From: Desulfotomaculum sp.
GTDB taxonomy: Bacteria > Bacillota > Desulfotomaculia > Desulfotomaculales > Nap2-2B
Direction: 5' to 3'
DNA: 52,484 bases
Assembly: GCA_003513005.1 (NCBI GenBank)
Contig: DOTD01000039.1
Location: 1-52,484, forward strand
Of this stretch, positions 51,417 through 52,484 are shown piece by piece; the stretch's first letter is position 1, and the number at the start of each line of letters is the position of its first letter. The translations under genes and the position numbers were made by a program. Under the pieces are notes generated by a model that did not search any database, was not told the DNA's origin, and worked only from the letters and a program-made list of their open reading frames with translations.

Positions 51417-52082
51417 TTAGAGATGCTCACTTGCGCTGTCTGGCGGGATATTGTTCACAAGCCCGTATACTTTATCCTTTAATTCCGGAGGAGCAATGAG
51501 GATTAAAACATCCCCGCTGTAAACGACAGTATCGGCCTGCGGTGAAAGGATTTCTTCCCCGCCCCGGTAAACAGACAGGACTGTTGCTCCGGTCTTTGTC
51601 CTGAACTCCGCCTCGGCCAGTGTTTTACCGACAAGAGCCGAACTGGGCGACACTCTTATTTCTTCTACTCGCTGCAGGTTGCCGGCCATTTTTAAGGTAT
51701 AATCCAACAGTTCGTTCATTAGTTTTTCGATTTCCTGGTCTATGATTTCTCTTTCTTTAAGCAGGCTGTGCAGCTTTTTCTGCATGTCCCGCAGTACTTT
51801 CCGGTGACCGTACTCGGTTAAAAAAGCTTCGGCGGCTTTCTGGGACTGGACGACAACTCCAACCCCGGGAACAACGCCGACAATACCGGTTTCCTGAAGA
51901 AGAGTCAAAGCCCGGCGGATTGTTTCTGGTGACACACTATACTTTCCTGCCAGGGTAGATCTCCCAAACACCTTCTGACCTTCCCTATACTCCCCCCGTG
52001 CGATGCGTGTTGCAACATCAACCGCAATAGTCGCATACCTTGCTAAAACATGAGTTTCCTGCCCCTCCAACGCTGTATCCAC
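51417..52082 (-). CDS. GntR-family regulator with C-terminal TrkA-C (RCK_C) domain, BusR-like
   Basis: A 221-residue protein: GntR winged helix (about 12-78; STLAGKYSVSPETIRRALTLLQETGIV), a coiled-coil linker (about 90-135), and a TrkA-C/RCK_C domain (about 138-210; VSPSSALVGKTLAEAEFRTKTGATVLSVYRGG...SGDVLILI). This is the architecture of BusR, which in streptococci and lactococci binds c-di-AMP through the RCK_C domain and represses osmolyte transport genes. BusR function here is inference, supported by two c-di-AMP riboswitches in the window. GTG start with a close GAAAGG. Followed downstream by the FMN riboswitch. Confidence 0.85.
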   Translation of the reverse strand: MDTALEGQETHVLARYATIAVDVATRIARGEYREGQKVFGRSTLAGKYSVSPETIRRALTLLQETGIVGVVPGVGVVVQSQKAAEAFLTEYGHRKVLRDMQKKLHSLLKEREIIDQEIEKLMNELLDYTLKMAGNLQRVEEIRVSPSSALVGKTLAEAEFRTKTGATVLSVYRGGEEILSPQADTVVYSGDVLILIAPPELKDKVYGLVNNIPPDSASEHL

Positions 52083-52339
52083 CCTTTCATATTCTTATGA
52101 CGCCATTATTATATCATTTAAAACCTTGAATAGAAAATAGCTTACATCTAGTACAAAAATAAGCCAAATTTCGACAAATCTCCTAACGAACCTTAATCAA
52201 TTCAATGCCTTGAGTTAAAAAGAAACAAGCGATTCTTAAGCAGCCCTAACCGGAAGGTATGATTATAAAACCATTTTACTGGTTGGCAATTTATCCTAGC
52301 GATACTTGGATTCATTCTTAAAACTTTTAAGATAGTTCT

Positions 52340-52423
52340 TCAACAACTGCTTGTTTTATTTTCAAGTTCATGTAGATACGAACTGCTCTTTAGCCAACTT
52401 TGCCAATGCTCTCTTCCTGCCAT
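52340..52423 (-). CDS. Possible 27-residue micro-ORF
   Basis: ATG at 52423 is preceded by a strong SD (GAAGGAGG, four bases away). The frame encodes MAGREHWQSWLKSSSYLHEL and a few more residues, then stops. No family recognised; it could be the head of a decayed gene or a leader peptide. The rest of 52083-52484 (402 bases) is AT-rich with no other gene seen. Confidence 0.3.
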   Translation of the reverse strand: MAGREHWQSWLKSSSYLHELENKTSSC

Positions 52424-52484
52424 GACGCCTCCTTCGGAGCGATAAAAACTTTAAATATGTTACTATTACTACAGCGATGAGTAT

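Noticed and set aside
1..52484. tRNA, rRNA, CRISPR arrays, insertion sequences
   Set aside because: Looked for cloverleaf-like GTTCRANNC arms, regular spacer-repeat arrays and transposase motifs; none seen by eye. A covariance-model scan would be needed to exclude small RNAs.

Overview
The window looks like a chromosomal segment of a spore-forming, Gram-positive anaerobe of the Clostridia, probably Peptococcaceae (Desulfotomaculum/Pelotomaculum-like). The evidence is a spore protease next to its substrate SASP, a Spo0B homologue in the rplU-rpmA-obg cluster, a YlmC/YmxH sporulation protein, SLH-type surface anchoring, a CooT nickel protein, a membrane pyrophosphatase, many TTG/GTG starts behind strong Shine-Dalgarno sequences, and intrinsic terminators. 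The genus assignment is inference. About fifty genes are present, most on the minus strand. No rRNA, tRNA, CRISPR array or intact mobile element was seen.

Layout. 1-3.3 kb: envelope and polymer genes (ylmC, DUF421, galU, a TagO/WecA transferase). 3.3-7.5 kb: a repeat-rich intergenic region, then a large secreted subtilase with SLH domains. 7.5-9.3 kb: an ECF sigma/anti-sigma pair with its own GGAACTT-N16-GTCTAA promoter. 9.4-16.8 kb: FtsK/SpoIIIE, a small tail-anchored protein, UvrB, a solitary sugar-binding lipoprotein and a family-4 uracil-DNA glycosylase. 16.9-23.2 kb: cooT, a potassium-channel relic, and an osmolyte island. 23.4-25.5 kb: a two-component system. 25.5-30.8 kb: a division and wall-remodelling cluster (minJ-like, ctpB, M23 peptidase, ftsX, ftsE). 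30.9-36.5 kb: a thioesterase, the H+-pyrophosphatase, secG, rsfS, an RRM protein, nadD and proB. 36.6-39.1 kb: obg, spo0B, rpmA, rplU. 39.2-46.5 kb: a strongly promoted carboxyltransferase, a coiled-coil protein, rsmD, gpr, an SASP gene, recG and rpmB. 46.6-52.1 kb: nicotinate phosphoribosyltransferase, the ribDEBAH operon under an FMN riboswitch, and a GntR/TrkA-C regulator.

The most interesting part is 17-23.2 kb. Two different beta-amino-acid osmolyte routes sit side by side. AblA/AblB should make N-epsilon-acetyl-beta-lysine. The second aminomutase has the Lys/Asn substitutions of glutamate 2,3-aminomutase and should make beta-glutamate. Each gene is preceded by its own ydaO-type (c-di-AMP) riboswitch with promoter and intrinsic terminator. 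A potassium-channel relic lies directly behind ablB. At 51.4-52.1 kb a GntR/coiled-coil/TrkA-C protein has the architecture of BusR, a c-di-AMP-responsive osmoregulator. I read this as a c-di-AMP-governed osmoadaptation module; the individual parts are known families, and the combination is what deserves attention.

Other points: a 40-bp intergenic repeat occurs three times (a fourth-power-conserved core, once within a longer palindromic block). L27 lacks the N-terminal leader usual in Firmicutes, and the Prp protease gene is missing from its usual place. Riboflavin synthase appears to start at CTG.
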